From Burkholderia cepacia (GTDB taxonomy: Bacteria > Pseudomonadota > Gammaproteobacteria > Burkholderiales > Burkholderiaceae), in NCBI RefSeq assembly GCF_001039005.1, contig NZ_LDWR01000017.1:1-64000 (forward strand): a stretch of DNA of 64,000 nucleotides, in the 5' to 3' direction. The notes below the pieces were generated by a model. It searched no databases. It was given only the letters and a program-made list of their open reading frames with translations, and was not told where the DNA came from. Shown here in pieces: positions 17,618-27,450 of the stretch. The first letter of the stretch is position 1. Each line of letters starts with the position of its first letter. The position numbers and the translations under genes were made by a program.

Positions 17618-20600
17618 ATGTGGATCGTCAATCTCGCGCTCAGGCGCCCCTACACGTTCATCGTAATGGCCATCATGATCGTGCTGGCCACCCCGCTTGC
17701 GCTGATGCGCACGCCCGTCGACGTGCTGCCCGCGATCAACATTCCCGTGATCAGCGTGATCTGGAATTACAGCGGCTTCTCCGCGACGGAGATGACGAAC
17801 CGGATCACGGCCGTCCATGAACGGATCCTGACGACGACCGTCAACAACATCCAGCATGTCGAATCGACGTCGCTGCCCGGCATCGCGGTCGTGAAGGTGT
17901 TCCTGCAGCCGGGCGCGAACGTGCAGACGGCGATCGCGCAGACGGTGTCGTCCGCGCAGGCGATCGTGCGGCAGATGCCGCAAGGCGCGACGCCGCCGCT
18001 CGTGATCACCTATTCCGCGTCGAGCATCCCGGTGATCCAGCTCGGGCTGTCGAGCACGACGCTCAGCGAACAGTCGCTCGCCGACATCGCGCTCAACTTC
18101 CTGCGCCCGCAACTGATCACGGTTCCAGGCGCGCAGATACCGTTCCCGTACGGCGGCCGCACGCGCGTGGTCGCGGTCGACCTCGATCCGCAGGCGCTGC
18201 TCGCGAAGGGCCTCACGCCGGCCGACATCGTCAACGCGGTCAACGCGCAGAACCTCGTGCTGCCGACCGGCACCGCGAAGATGGGCCAGACCGAATACCG
18301 GATCGACACGAACGCGTCGGCCGACACGGTCGCCGACATCAACAACCTGCCCATCCAGACCGTCAACGGCGCGACGACCTACCTGCGCGAGGTCGCCGCG
18401 GTGCGCGACGGCTTCGCGCCGCAGACCAACGTCGTGCGGCAGAACGGCCAGCGCGGCGTGCTCATCTCGATCCTGAAGACCGGCGACGCGTCGACGCTCA
18501 AGGTCGTGTCGGACCTGAAGGCGCTGCTGCCGAAAGTGATCCCGACGCTGCCCGAAGGGCTCACGATCACACCGCTGTTCGACCAGTCGGTGTTCGTCAA
18601 CGCGGCCGTGCAAGGCGTGATCCACGAGGCGCTGATCGCCGCCGTGCTGACCGCGATGATGATCCTGCTGTTCCTCGGCAACTGGCGCAGCACGCTGATC
18701 ATCGCGATCTCGATCCCGCTGTCGATCTTCACGTCGCTGATCGCACTATCCGCGCTCGGCGAGACCATCAACATCATGACGCTCGGCGGGCTCGCGCTCG
18801 CGGTCGGGATCCTGGTCGACGACGCAACCGTCACGATCGAGAACATCGAGCGGCACCTGCATCTCGGTACGAACCTGCACGAGGCGATCCTCGAAGGCGC
18901 CGGCGAGATCGCGGTGCCCGCGTTCGTGTCGACGCTGTGCATCTGCATCGTGTTCGTGCCGATGTTCTTCCTGACGGGTGTCGCGCGCTTCCTGTTCGTG
19001 CCGCTCGCCGAAGCGGTCGTGTTCGCGATGCTCGCGTCGTACGTGCTGTCGCGCACGCTGGTGCCGACGCTCGCGATGTTGCTGTTCCGCCCGCAGCAGG
19101 CCAGCACCGGCCCCGACCATGCGACGTCGCGTTTCGCGCGCATTCATCACGCGTTCAACAACGCGTTCGAGCGGCTGCGCGCGTGGTACATCGTGCTGCT
19201 CAGCATGCTGCTCGTGCGCCGCCGCTTCTACGCGATGTGCTTCCTCGGCTTCTGCGTGCTGTCGACGGGCCTCGTATTCGTACTCGGCCGCGACTTCTTC
19301 CCGAACGCCGATTCCGGCAACATCCGGCTGCACATGCGCGCGCCGACCGGCTACCGGATCGAGGAAACCGCGCGCCTCGCCGACCAGGTCGAACGCGTGA
19401 TCCGCGAAGCCGTGCCGCCCGACGAGCTCGGTGCGATCGTCGACAACCTCGGCCTGCCGGTGAGCGGCATCAACCTGTCGTACAGCAACGCCGGCACGAT
19501 CGGCACGCTCGACGGCGAACTGCTGATCGCACTGAAGCCGGGCCACCGCGCGACCCAGCACTACGTGCAGACGTTGCGCACGCTGCTGCCCGAACGCTTC
19601 CCGGGCGTCGAGTTCTTCTTCCAGCCGTCGGACATCATCACGCAGATCCTGAACTTCGGTCAGCCAGCGGCCATCGACGTGCAGGTGCTCGGCAACGATC
19701 TCGCGAGTAACATGACAATCGCAAGCAGCCTGATGAAAAAGGTCAGGCAAATCCCCGGCGCCGTCGACGTGCACGTGCAGCAACGCAACGACGAGCCGAC
19801 CCTGCTGGCCGACATGGACCGCACGCGCATGCAGCAGCTCAATCTCTCCGCGCAGAACGTCGCGCAGAACATGCTGATCTCGCTGTCCGGCAGTTCGCAG
19901 ACGACCCCGTCGTTCTGGATCAACCCGCGCACCGGCGTCCAGTACCCGCTGCAGATCCAGACCCCGCAATACAACATCTCGTCGGTCGACGACCTGCTCG
20001 GCACGCCGATCTCGGCGAGCGGCCGCACGGGCGCGCCGCTGCAACTGCTCGGCAACCTGGTGCAGATGCGCAGCGGTGCGAACCCGGCGGTGATCACGCA
20101 CTACAACATCCGCCCGGCGATCGACCTGTACGTGAGCGTCGAGGGCCGCGACCTCGGTTCGGTCGCGGGCGAGATCGACCGCATCGTGTCCGACGCGCGC
20201 GCGACGCTGCCGCGCGGCACCGACCTGACGATGCGCGGGCAGATCGAGACGATGCGCACGTCGTATATCGGCCTCGGCGCGGGTGTCGCGATGGCGATCG
20301 TGCTCGTGTACCTGCTGATCGTCGTCAATTTCCAGTCGTGGCTCGACCCACTGATCATCATCAGCGCGATGCCGGCCGCGCTCGCCGGCATCGCGTGGAT
20401 GCTGTTCATCACCGGCACGCACCTGAGCGTGCCCGCGCTGACGGGCGCGATCATGACGGTGGGCGTCGCGACCGCGAACAGCATTCTGGTCGTGTCGTTC
20501 GCGCGCCAGCGCCTCGCGGCCGGCGCGCCGCCGCTCACGGCCGCGCTGGAGGCCGGCGCGACGCGGATCCGGCCGGTGCTGATGACGGCGCTCGCGATGA

Positions 20601-20785
20601 TCATCGGGATGGTGCCGATGGCGCTCGGTCTCGGCGAAGGCGCCGAGCAGAACGCGCCGCTCGGCCGCGCGGTGATCGGCGGGCTGCTGTTTGCGACCAT
20701 TTCGACGTTGTTGTTCGTGCCGCTCGTGTTCGGCGGTGTGCATTCGCGGCTGGCCCGACGGCGCGCGCGCCAGGCCGGACACTGA
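17618..20785 (+). CDS. RND efflux transporter permease (HAE1-like)
   Basis: This 1055-residue inner-membrane pump of the AcrB type has twelve expected membrane segments and two large periplasmic loops. The N-terminus (IVNLALRRPYTFIVMAIMI) and RTPVDVLPAINIPV are typical. The membrane-4 acidic pair is present in GILVDDATVTIENIERHL. In segment 10 the lysine used for proton relay in AcrB (AKNAIL) is replaced: the sequence reads GVATANSILVV. This variant occurs in a subgroup of such pumps. It is the first gene of a unit with fusion protein, outer-membrane factor and two-component system, an order in which the pump precedes the fusion protein. Confidence 0.92.
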   Translation: MWIVNLALRRPYTFIVMAIMIVLATPLALMRTPVDVLPAINIPVISVIWNYSGFSATEMTNRITAVHERILTTTVNNIQHVESTSLPGIAVVKVFLQPGANVQTAIAQTVSSAQAIVRQMPQGATPPLVITYSASSIPVIQLGLSSTTLSEQSLADIALNFLRPQLITVPGAQIPFPYGGRTRVVAVDLDPQALLAKGLTPADIVNAVNAQNLVLPTGTAKMGQTEYRIDTNASADTVADINNLPIQTVNGATTYLREVAAVRDGFAPQTNVVRQNGQRGVLISILKTGDASTLKVVSDLKALLPKVIPTLPEGLTITPLFDQSVFVNAAVQGVIHEALIAAVLTAMMILLFLGNWRSTLIIAISIPLSIFTSLIALSALGETINIMTLGGLALAVGILVDDATVTIENIERHLHLGTNLHEAILEGAGEIAVPAFVSTLCICIVFVPMFFLTGVARFLFVPLAEAVVFAMLASYVLSRTLVPTLAMLLFRPQQASTGPDHATSRFARIHHAFNNAFERLRAWYIVLLSMLLVRRRFYAMCFLGFCVLSTGLVFVLGRDFFPNADSGNIRLHMRAPTGYRIEETARLADQVERVIREAVPPDELGAIVDNLGLPVSGINLSYSNAGTIGTLDGELLIALKPGHRATQHYVQTLRTLLPERFPGVEFFFQPSDIITQILNFGQPAAIDVQVLGNDLASNMTIASSLMKKVRQIPGAVDVHVQQRNDEPTLLADMDRTRMQQLNLSAQNVAQNMLISLSGSSQTTPSFWINPRTGVQYPLQIQTPQYNISSVDDLLGTPISASGRTGAPLQLLGNLVQMRSGANPAVITHYNIRPAIDLYVSVEGRDLGSVAGEIDRIVSDARATLPRGTDLTMRGQIETMRTSYIGLGAGVAMAIVLVYLLIVVNFQSWLDPLIIISAMPAALAGIAWMLFITGTHLSVPALTGAIMTVGVATANSILVVSFARQRLAAGAPPLTAALEAGATRIRPVLMTALAMIIGMVPMALGLGEGAEQNAPLGRAVIGGLLFATISTLLFVPLVFGGVHSRLARRRARQAGH

Positions 20786-20821
20786 CTTTCGCCTATAGAC
20801 CCGGTTGAATTGGTTGAATTC

Positions 20822-22051
20822 ATGGAAGAGAAACATCACAGCTCCGTCGGCATCCAGGTGGACGAACACGGCATGCACCTGCCGACGCGCACGTCGGTGT
20901 CGCGGCGCGGACGGATCGTCCTGATCGTGATCGGCGTGCTGCTGGCCGCCGGCGCCGCGCGCACGATCGTCGTCAACGTGCTGAACCGCAACCGGCTCGA
21001 CGCGGTCGCGGAGCAGAACACGCGCCAGTACGTGAACGTCGTGCATCCGGTCGACGCCGCGACCGGCGGCAAGCTGACGCTGCCCGGCACGCTGCGCGGC
21101 TTCGTCGAGGCGCCGATCTACGCGCGCGCCAGCGGCTACGTACTGCGCTGGCAGGCCGATATCGGCGCGCACGTGAAGCAGGGGCAAGTGCTCGCCGAAC
21201 TCGACACGCCCGAACTGAACCAGGAACTCGCGCAGGCCACCGCGCAGCGCCAGCAGGCGCAGGCGACGCTCGCACTCGCGAAGACGTCGTTCGACCGCGC
21301 GCAGCAGCTGCGCCAGCGCGATGCCGTCTCGCAGCAGGAGCTCGACGACCGGCAAGGCGCGTTCAACCAGGGCACCGCGAACCTCGCCGCGGCCGATGCG
21401 AACATGCGCCGGCTCACGGAGCTGAAAGGCTTCCAGCGGATCGTCGCGCCGATCGACGGGATCGTCACGCAGCGCAACGTCGACGTCGGCGACCTCGTCA
21501 GTTCCGGCAACGCGGGCCGCTCGCTGTTTACGGTCGTGCAGGCCGACCGGCTGCGCCTCTACGTGCAGGTGCCGCAGGCCTACGCGCAGCAGGTGAAGGT
21601 CGGCCAGCACGTGAGCGTCGCGCAGACCGAGCTGCCGGGCCAGACCTTCGACGGCACGATCACGCGCACGTCCGAGGCGATCGACGTCGCGACGCGCTCG
21701 CTGCAGATCGAGATCACGCTGCCGAACCCGGACGGACGGCTGCTGCCTGGCGCATACGTGCAGGCGACGCTGCCGATGACGCCGATCGGCCGCCTGCAGG
21801 TTCCGGCCAATACGTTGCTGTTCCGTTCCGAAGGCCCGACGGTCGCGACCGTCGACGCGAACGGTCAGGTCCGCCTGAAACAAGTGACGATCGTGCGCAC
21901 GATCGGCCAGACGCTCGAAGTCGACGGGCCGCTCACGCCGAACGACCGGCTCGTCGCGAACCCGGGCGACGCGCTCGCCAATGGCGACCAGGTCATCGTG
22001 TCGGCGCCGGCGGCGAAACCCGCATCCGGCGCCGCGGGAGCGAAGTCGTGA
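20822..22051 (+). CDS. RND periplasmic membrane-fusion protein
   Basis: This 409-residue HlyD/AcrA-type adaptor has one N-terminal membrane anchor (IVLIVIGVLLAAGAARTIVV), a barrel-sandwich (lipoyl-like) region starting GFVEAPIYARASGYV, a coiled-coil hairpin rich in Gln/Ala at about 120-200, then PIDGIVTQRNVDVGDLV and a beta-barrel domain. It links the pump at 17618-20785 to the outer-membrane factor. The ATG at 20822 is taken as start; a TTG at 20810 is in frame. Its stop overlaps the next gene's start by four bases, showing translational coupling. Confidence 0.9.
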   Translation: MEEKHHSSVGIQVDEHGMHLPTRTSVSRRGRIVLIVIGVLLAAGAARTIVVNVLNRNRLDAVAEQNTRQYVNVVHPVDAATGGKLTLPGTLRGFVEAPIYARASGYVLRWQADIGAHVKQGQVLAELDTPELNQELAQATAQRQQAQATLALAKTSFDRAQQLRQRDAVSQQELDDRQGAFNQGTANLAAADANMRRLTELKGFQRIVAPIDGIVTQRNVDVGDLVSSGNAGRSLFTVVQADRLRLYVQVPQAYAQQVKVGQHVSVAQTELPGQTFDGTITRTSEAIDVATRSLQIEITLPNPDGRLLPGAYVQATLPMTPIGRLQVPANTLLFRSEGPTVATVDANGQVRLKQVTIVRTIGQTLEVDGPLTPNDRLVANPGDALANGDQVIVSAPAAKPASGAAGAKS

Positions 22052-23562
22052 TCGCGACACGCGTTCGCGTGCGGCCCGCGGCGCTCGCCGCCGTCGTGGC
22101 GGCCACCGCCCTCGCCGCCTGCACGGTCGGCCCCGACTACCGGCGCCCGGCCGTCGATACGCCGGCCGCGTGGCGGCTCGACCCGGCCGACGCGTACTGG
22201 CATCCGGCCGCGCCGGCCCGCGCGCCGCTCGATCCGGCGTGGTGGACCGCGTTCGGCGATCCGCAGCTCGATGCGCTCGAAACCGACGCGCTGCGCAACA
22301 ACCAGAACCTCAAGGCCGTCGCCGCGCGCTACGACCAGGCGAAGGCGACGCTCGCGTCGGTCGCGTCCGCGCAATATCCGGCGGTCGGCCTGAACGCGAG
22401 CGGCCAGCGCTTCAAGATCTCCGCCGACCGGCCGCGGACCAACTACGCGACAGTGAACGCGTCGACCGTGCAGAACGACATTCAGGTCGGCGCGAGCGTC
22501 AGCTACGAGCTCGACCTGTTCGGCCGCGTGCGGCGCAGCGTCGAATCCGCGCAGGCGAGCACCGAGCAGGCCCACGACGATTTCGTGAACGCGCGCCTCG
22601 TGCTGACCGCCGATCTCGCGTCGAGCTATTTCGCGCTGCGCGAGTTCGACACCGAGATCGACGTCGTCAAGCGTTCGATCGACCTGCAGCAGAAGGCGCT
22701 CGACTACGTGGACGCGCGCCATGAACTCGGCGCGGTGTCGGGTCTCGACCTGCTGCAGCAGCGCGCGCAGCTCGACGCGACGCGCACGCAGGCGCAGTTG
22801 CTGCTCCAGCAGCGTGCGCAGGTCGAAACCGCGATCGCGACGCTGGTCGGCACGCCGGCCCCCGCATTCTCGCTGCCGCCGCGCGTGGTGCCGATCAACG
22901 CGCCCGCGCTGCCGACCGGCATGCCGAGCGACCTGCTGCAGCGGCGCCCCGACGTCGCGTCGGCCGAGCGCGCGATGGCCGCCGCGAACGCGCAGATCGG
23001 CGTCGCGCGCGCCGCGTATTTCCCGCGCATCATGCTGTCGCCGGACCTCGGCTGGGATGCGACGCGCTTCGCGGGCCTGTTCACCGTGCCGGCGCTGCTG
23101 TGGTCGGTCGGCGCGTCGGTCAGCCAGCCGCTGTTCGAAGGCGGCAAGCTGAAGGCCGGCGTCGATTTCGCGCAGGCCGGTTATACGGCCGCGCAGGCCA
23201 GCTACCGGCAGACCGTGCTCACCGCGTTCCAGGAGGTGCAGAATGCGGTGACGGGCCTGTCGGTGCTGGCCGAAGCCGCGCAGCAGGCCTCGGCCGCCGT
23301 CGACGATGCGCGCAAGCTCGTGTCGCTCGCGCAGGATCGCTATGCGGGCGGCCTGACGCCGTTCATCGACGTGCTGACGGCCCAGCAGCAACTGCTGACG
23401 AGCGAGCGCCAGGCCGTGCAGATCCAGGGCCAGCGTGCGGCGCTCGTCGTCTTTCTCGCGAAGGCGCTCGGCGGCGGCTGGGACGGCGATGCGACGCACG
23501 GCCCCGCGCCGTCCGACGTCGCGGCGGCGGGCCCGCAGCGCACCGCGGGCGTCGGCCCTTAA
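22048..23562 (+). CDS. Outer-membrane efflux lipoprotein (NodT/OprM type)
   Basis: This 504-residue outer-membrane factor begins with GTG. It has a lipoprotein signal with lipobox LAAC followed by TVGPDYRRP, the standard opening of NodT-family proteins, and two repeats of the TolC-like helical hairpin (for example LLQQRAQLDATRTQAQLLLQQ region and RRPDVASAERAM). It forms the trimeric exit duct for the RND pump encoded upstream. The start overlaps the preceding stop (GTGA). Confidence 0.9.
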   Translation: MIATRVRVRPAALAAVVAATALAACTVGPDYRRPAVDTPAAWRLDPADAYWHPAAPARAPLDPAWWTAFGDPQLDALETDALRNNQNLKAVAARYDQAKATLASVASAQYPAVGLNASGQRFKISADRPRTNYATVNASTVQNDIQVGASVSYELDLFGRVRRSVESAQASTEQAHDDFVNARLVLTADLASSYFALREFDTEIDVVKRSIDLQQKALDYVDARHELGAVSGLDLLQQRAQLDATRTQAQLLLQQRAQVETAIATLVGTPAPAFSLPPRVVPINAPALPTGMPSDLLQRRPDVASAERAMAAANAQIGVARAAYFPRIMLSPDLGWDATRFAGLFTVPALLWSVGASVSQPLFEGGKLKAGVDFAQAGYTAAQASYRQTVLTAFQEVQNAVTGLSVLAEAAQQASAAVDDARKLVSLAQDRYAGGLTPFIDVLTAQQQLLTSERQAVQIQGQRAALVVFLAKALGGGWDGDATHGPAPSDVAAAGPQRTAGVGP

Positions 23563-23584
23563 CCCGGTTACGCGGACACACAAT

Positions 23585-24280
23585 ATGAAAGTGCTGATCG
23601 TCGAAGACGAACCGAAAGTCGTCGAATACCTGAAGAGCGGCCTGACCGAGGAAGGCTGGGTCGTCGACACCGCGCTAGACGGCGAGGACGGCGCGTGGAA
23701 AGCCGTCGAATTCGACTACGACGTGGTCGTGCTCGACGTGATGCTGCCGAAGCTCGACGGCTTCGGCGTGCTGCGCGCGTTGCGCGCGCAGAAGCAGACG
23801 CCCGTCATCATGCTGACCGCCCGCGACCGCGTCGACGATCGCGTGCGCGGGCTGCGCGGCGGCGCCGACGATTATCTGACCAAGCCCTTCTCGTTCCTCG
23901 AACTGATCGAACGGCTGCGCGCGCTGACGCGCCGTGCCCGCGTGCAGGAATCGACGCTGATCTCGATCGGCGACCTGCGCGTCGACCTGATCGGCCGGCG
24001 CGCGACCCGCGACGGCACGCGGCTCGACCTGACCGCGCAGGAATTCCAGCTGCTCGGCGTGCTCGCGCGGCGCAGCGGCGAGGTATTGTCGAAGACGACG
24101 ATCGCCGAACTCGTGTGGGACGTGAACTTCGACAGCAACGCGAACGTCGTCGAGACGGCGATCAAGCGCCTGCGCGCGAAACTCGACGGCCCGTTCGCGG
24201 AGAAGCTGCTGCACACGATCCGCGGCATGGGCTATGTACTCGAGGCGCGCGAGGAAGGCGACGCCGAGAGGCAGGCATGA
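23585..24280 (+). CDS. OmpR/PhoB-type response regulator (CusR/IrlR-like)
   Basis: This 231-residue response regulator has a receiver domain with IVEDEPK at the N-terminus, phosphoacceptor Asp51 in VVVLDVMLPK and the lysine in DYLTKPFSF. The C-terminal winged helix (about 130-225) is of the OmpR class, with LDLTAQEFQLLGVLARR and VVETAIKRLRAKLD. The sequence style is that of heavy-metal regulators (CusR, CopR, IrlR). The next gene, its sensor kinase, overlaps by four bases. It presumably activates the pump operon in which it lies. Confidence 0.92.
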   Translation: MKVLIVEDEPKVVEYLKSGLTEEGWVVDTALDGEDGAWKAVEFDYDVVVLDVMLPKLDGFGVLRALRAQKQTPVIMLTARDRVDDRVRGLRGGADDYLTKPFSFLELIERLRALTRRARVQESTLISIGDLRVDLIGRRATRDGTRLDLTAQEFQLLGVLARRSGEVLSKTTIAELVWDVNFDSNANVVETAIKRLRAKLDGPFAEKLLHTIRGMGYVLEAREEGDAERQA

Positions 24281-25734
24281 AACGCTCGATCGTCCTGCGG
24301 CTCTCCGCGATGTTCGGCATCGTGTCGCTGCTCGTGTTCACGCTGGTCGGCTGCGGGCTGTTCGTGATGATGGAGCGCCAGTTGTTCGCCGAACTGCGCG
24401 CGACGCTCGACACGCGTTCGAAGGTTGCCGAACTGATCGTGTCGCATGCCACCACGGCCGCGCGCGGGCGCCTGCTGCAGGAGAAGCTCAGCGATTTCGA
24501 ACCGCCCGACGGCTCGACGCACTACCAGATCGTCAGTCCCGATCCCGCCTTCCGCTTCGGCAATCCCGTGAACGGCGTGCCCATCGAGCCGCCGAACGGC
24601 GCGTTCCAGCGCTACGCGCTGAACGACAGCAGCTACGACGTGATGACGAAAACCGTCACCGTAGCCGGCAGCGGCGAGCGGCCGACGTTGCAGTTGGTCG
24701 TCGCCAGTTCGTGCGAGCGCACGCAGCGGATGCTGCGCCGCTTCGGCTGGACCCTCGCCGCGCTGATCGCGACGGCCACCGTCATCACGCTGCTGCTGAG
24801 CCGCGCGGTCGCGCGCTTCGGGCTCGCGCCGCTCGACCGGCTGTCACAGGATGCGGCAACCGTGAGCGCCACGAACCGCCGCCAGCGGCTACAGACCGAC
24901 GCGCTGCCGGCCGAGCTGCGCGACCTCGCCGCGTCGTTCAACGGCGCGCTCGACCGCATCCAGCAAACCTACGCGCGGCTCGAGGCATTCAACGCGGACG
25001 TCGCGCACGAGCTGCGCACGCCGGTCAGCATCCTGATCGGCCAGACCCAGGTCGCGCTGACGAGCCGCGACCGCTCGGTCGACCGGATGCGCCAGACGCT
25101 GCAGTCGAACCTCGAGGAATTCGAGCGGCTGCGCGTGATCATCAACGACATGCTGTTCCTGTCGCGCAGCGACCGTGGCGAACGCGCGACCGACCTGAAG
25201 GACGTGTCGCTCGCCGGCGAGGTGCGGCGCATGCTCGACTTCCTCGAAATCCCGCTCGACGAAGCGCAGTTGCGCGCCGAATTGCACGGCGATGCGCGCG
25301 CGGCCGTCGATCCGTCGCTGTTCCGCCGCGCGATGACGAACCTGCTGATCAACGCGATCCAGCATTCGGCGCCCGGCGCGACGCTGAGCGTGACGATCAC
25401 GCGCCGCGACGCGCTCGTCGAAATGGCCGTCGCGAACCCCGGCGAACCGATCGACCCTGGCCAGCGCTTGCACGTGTTCGAACGCTTCTACCGGCTCGAG
25501 GAAGCGCGCGCGAACAGCAAGGAGAACCACGGGCTCGGGCTGTCGATCGTCAAGGCTGTGGCCGAGATGCATGGCGGCGGCGTGTTCGTCGCCTGCTCGG
25601 GCGGCGTCAATACGTTCGGCTTCTCGGTATCGACGCAACCTTGCGCGGGCGTCCCGCTGCGCCCGGCCGATGCAAACGGCCCCGCCGATCCGCACGACGC
25701 GCAACCGGCGCACACGCCGCGCGCCTTGCACTGA
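24277..25734 (+). CDS. Sensor histidine kinase, heavy-metal sensor type (CusS/IrlS-like)
   Basis: This 485-residue inner-membrane kinase has two membrane segments (about 8-30 and 157-176) flanking a periplasmic sensor of about 125 residues, then a HAMP region, the H-box AFNADVAHELRTPVS with His244 as phosphorylation site, and an ATPase domain with NLLINAIQHS, FERFYRLEEAR and GLGLSIVKAVAEMHGG. The layout is that of CusS/IrlS metal-sensing kinases. The start overlaps the response regulator stop. It should phosphorylate Asp51 of that regulator. The last 40 residues are a Pro/Ala-rich tail. Confidence 0.92.
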   Translation: MKRSIVLRLSAMFGIVSLLVFTLVGCGLFVMMERQLFAELRATLDTRSKVAELIVSHATTAARGRLLQEKLSDFEPPDGSTHYQIVSPDPAFRFGNPVNGVPIEPPNGAFQRYALNDSSYDVMTKTVTVAGSGERPTLQLVVASSCERTQRMLRRFGWTLAALIATATVITLLLSRAVARFGLAPLDRLSQDAATVSATNRRQRLQTDALPAELRDLAASFNGALDRIQQTYARLEAFNADVAHELRTPVSILIGQTQVALTSRDRSVDRMRQTLQSNLEEFERLRVIINDMLFLSRSDRGERATDLKDVSLAGEVRRMLDFLEIPLDEAQLRAELHGDARAAVDPSLFRRAMTNLLINAIQHSAPGATLSVTITRRDALVEMAVANPGEPIDPGQRLHVFERFYRLEEARANSKENHGLGLSIVKAVAEMHGGGVFVACSGGVNTFGFSVSTQPCAGVPLRPADANGPADPHDAQPAHTPRALH

Positions 25735-25735
25735 C

Positions 25736-25766
25736 GGCGGCCGCGCGCCGCCGAGGGCAGTTTTCT
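25736..25766 (+). terminator. Possible terminator of the RND operon
   Basis: GGCGGC (25736-25741) and GCCGCC (25747-25752) form a six-base stem with a five-base loop just after the kinase stop codon. A TTTTCTT run begins eight bases beyond the stem, which is further than ideal. Confidence 0.35.
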
Positions 25767-25833
25767 TCAATACGGGCCGGTGCGGCTTCCGTAATCTCGA
25801 TGCGACTTTCGACATTTCGCATGGAGATATCCG

Positions 25834-26421
25834 ATGAGCATGCTGGTTTCGATGGCCGCGTTCGCGCTCGCCTCGTCGATCACCCCCGGTCCCGTCAACA
25901 TCGTCGCGCTCAGCGCCGGCGCGCGCCACGGGCTCGGCGCGAGCCTGCGCTATGCGGCCGGCGCGACGCTCGGTTTCGTCGCGCTGTTCCTGCTGATCGG
26001 CCTCGGCCTGCACGCGGCGCTCGCGCGCTGGCCCGTGCTGACGACCGCCACGCAGTGGTCGGGGATCGCGTTCCTGCTCTACATGGCGCTGCGGCTCGCG
26101 CTCGATGACGGCCGGCTGTCGGCCGACCCGGACGTGGCCGGCCCGACGGCGGCGGCCGGCGCGGCGATGCAGTGGCTGAACCCGAAGGCGTGGCTCGCGT
26201 GCGTGGCCGCGATGGGTGCGTATGCGGCCGATGGCGACCGCACGCAGGTCTGGTTATTCGCCGGGCTGTATCTGGTGATCTGTTTCGCGTCGATCGCGTG
26301 CTGGGCGTATGCGGGCGCGTCGTTGCGGCACCGGCTCGCGAATGCGCGGCGCATGCGTTTGTTCAACCGGCTGATGGCGCTGCTGCTCGCGGGCAGCGCG
26401 CTGTTTCTGCTCGACGTGTAG
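25834..26421 (+). CDS. LysE/RhtB family exporter
   Basis: This 195-residue inner-membrane protein has the LysE-family N-terminal signature ASSITPGPVNIVALSAGARHG and a second conserved stretch MQWLNPKAWL. It has the usual five to six hydrophobic segments. It is expected to export an amino acid or similar metabolite. GGAGATAT precedes the ATG. It is convergent with the AraC-type regulator gene, only 12 bases apart. This AraC/LysE pairing is frequent in Burkholderia-like genomes, so the regulator may act on it. Confidence 0.88.
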   Translation: MSMLVSMAAFALASSITPGPVNIVALSAGARHGLGASLRYAAGATLGFVALFLLIGLGLHAALARWPVLTTATQWSGIAFLLYMALRLALDDGRLSADPDVAGPTAAAGAAMQWLNPKAWLACVAAMGAYAADGDRTQVWLFAGLYLVICFASIACWAYAGASLRHRLANARRMRLFNRLMALLLAGSALFLLDV

Positions 26422-26433
26422 CCGCGCGCCCGT

Positions 26434-27279
26434 TCAACTCATCGCGCTGCGGTACTGCCCGGGCGTCGCGGCCGCGATCCGCCGGAACGCGCGCTGGAAA
26501 TGCGCCTGGTCCGCAAAACCCGCGTCGAGCGCGACGTCGGCGATCGGCCGGCCGCGGCGCAGCTCGGTGCGGCCGTACTGCACGCGGCGATCGATCAGGA
26601 ATGCATGCGGCGTCATGCCGTAGCGCGCGTTGAATGCGCGGATCAGATACGACGGCGACAGGTCGGCCGCCGCGCAGATCGCATCGAGCGTGACGCCCTC
26701 GCGGCAATGCGCGGCGATATAGTCGGCCGCGCGTGCGAGCTTTGCGTTGTCGTCCCCGGGTCGCGGGTCGGGCAGCTCGCGATCGAGCGCGCCGTGCAGC
26801 GCGGTGAAGAATTCGACCGCCGCGCTCTCCTTGCCGAGCGGATCGATCGCGGGCGACACGAGCGTGCGATAGAAACCGCCAAATTGCGTGAACAGGTCGC
26901 GCCGTTCCGTCAACTTCGGCGAAAACCCGTGGAAATCGCCATTCGGATCGCGGCCCAGCGAATGCTGCAGCCGCGCGAGCCATGGCACGTCGACGTAGAC
27001 CATCCGGTACGCCCACGCATCGGGGCCGTACGGATTGCACGCGTGCACCTGTTCCGGATCGATGATCACGAGCACGCCGCGCCCGACGTGTTCGTTCGTC
27101 GCGCCGTTCACGTAGGTGCTCGTGCCACCGACGATCGCGCCCACCGAAAACGTGTCGTGCGTGTGCTTCGCGTAGCAGATCGAACGCCCGTCGTCGACGG
27201 TGCGTGCCTCGATGAACGGCAGCGCGGCATCGCGCCAAAACGGCGAAGGTACGGCGGATCGGTTGGCGGTACGGCTCAC
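26434..27279 (-). CDS. AraC family transcriptional regulator
   Basis: This 281-residue regulator has an N-terminal cupin-type ligand pocket (about 10-110, with KHTHDTFSVGAIVGG and IDPEQVHACNP) and a C-terminal AraC double helix-turn-helix (LDAICAAADLSPSYLIRAF, then IADVALDAGFADQAHFQRAF). The start is a GTG at 27279 with GGGAG eight bases upstream; the frame runs open for another kilobase but without regulator sequence. Genes on either side are the LysE exporter and, divergently, an SDR, either of which could be its target. Confidence 0.88.
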   Translation of the reverse strand: MSRTANRSAVPSPFWRDAALPFIEARTVDDGRSICYAKHTHDTFSVGAIVGGTSTYVNGATNEHVGRGVLVIIDPEQVHACNPYGPDAWAYRMVYVDVPWLARLQHSLGRDPNGDFHGFSPKLTERRDLFTQFGGFYRTLVSPAIDPLGKESAAVEFFTALHGALDRELPDPRPGDDNAKLARAADYIAAHCREGVTLDAICAAADLSPSYLIRAFNARYGMTPHAFLIDRRVQYGRTELRRGRPIADVALDAGFADQAHFQRAFRRIAAATPGQYRSAMS

Positions 27280-27450
27280 GCGGCGGGCTCCCGGTTCGGA
27301 CGGCGAACGCTCACCGTACAAGACTGTGCGGGCCGATGCAACCGGCACTTTGCAGCTTCGATACCGGATCGCGCGGTTTGACCTAAGCTTTGAATTCCGC
27401 TCGCCGCGGCATGCGCGGCGGTTCCTGTTCACTCCTCTCCCGTCACCTAC

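Noticed and set aside
18746..22060. 1104-codon open frame on the minus strand across the RND genes
   Set aside because: It is antisense to clear RND and fusion-protein genes and its Arg/His/Asp-rich translation has no domain. Long antisense frames are common in such GC-rich DNA.
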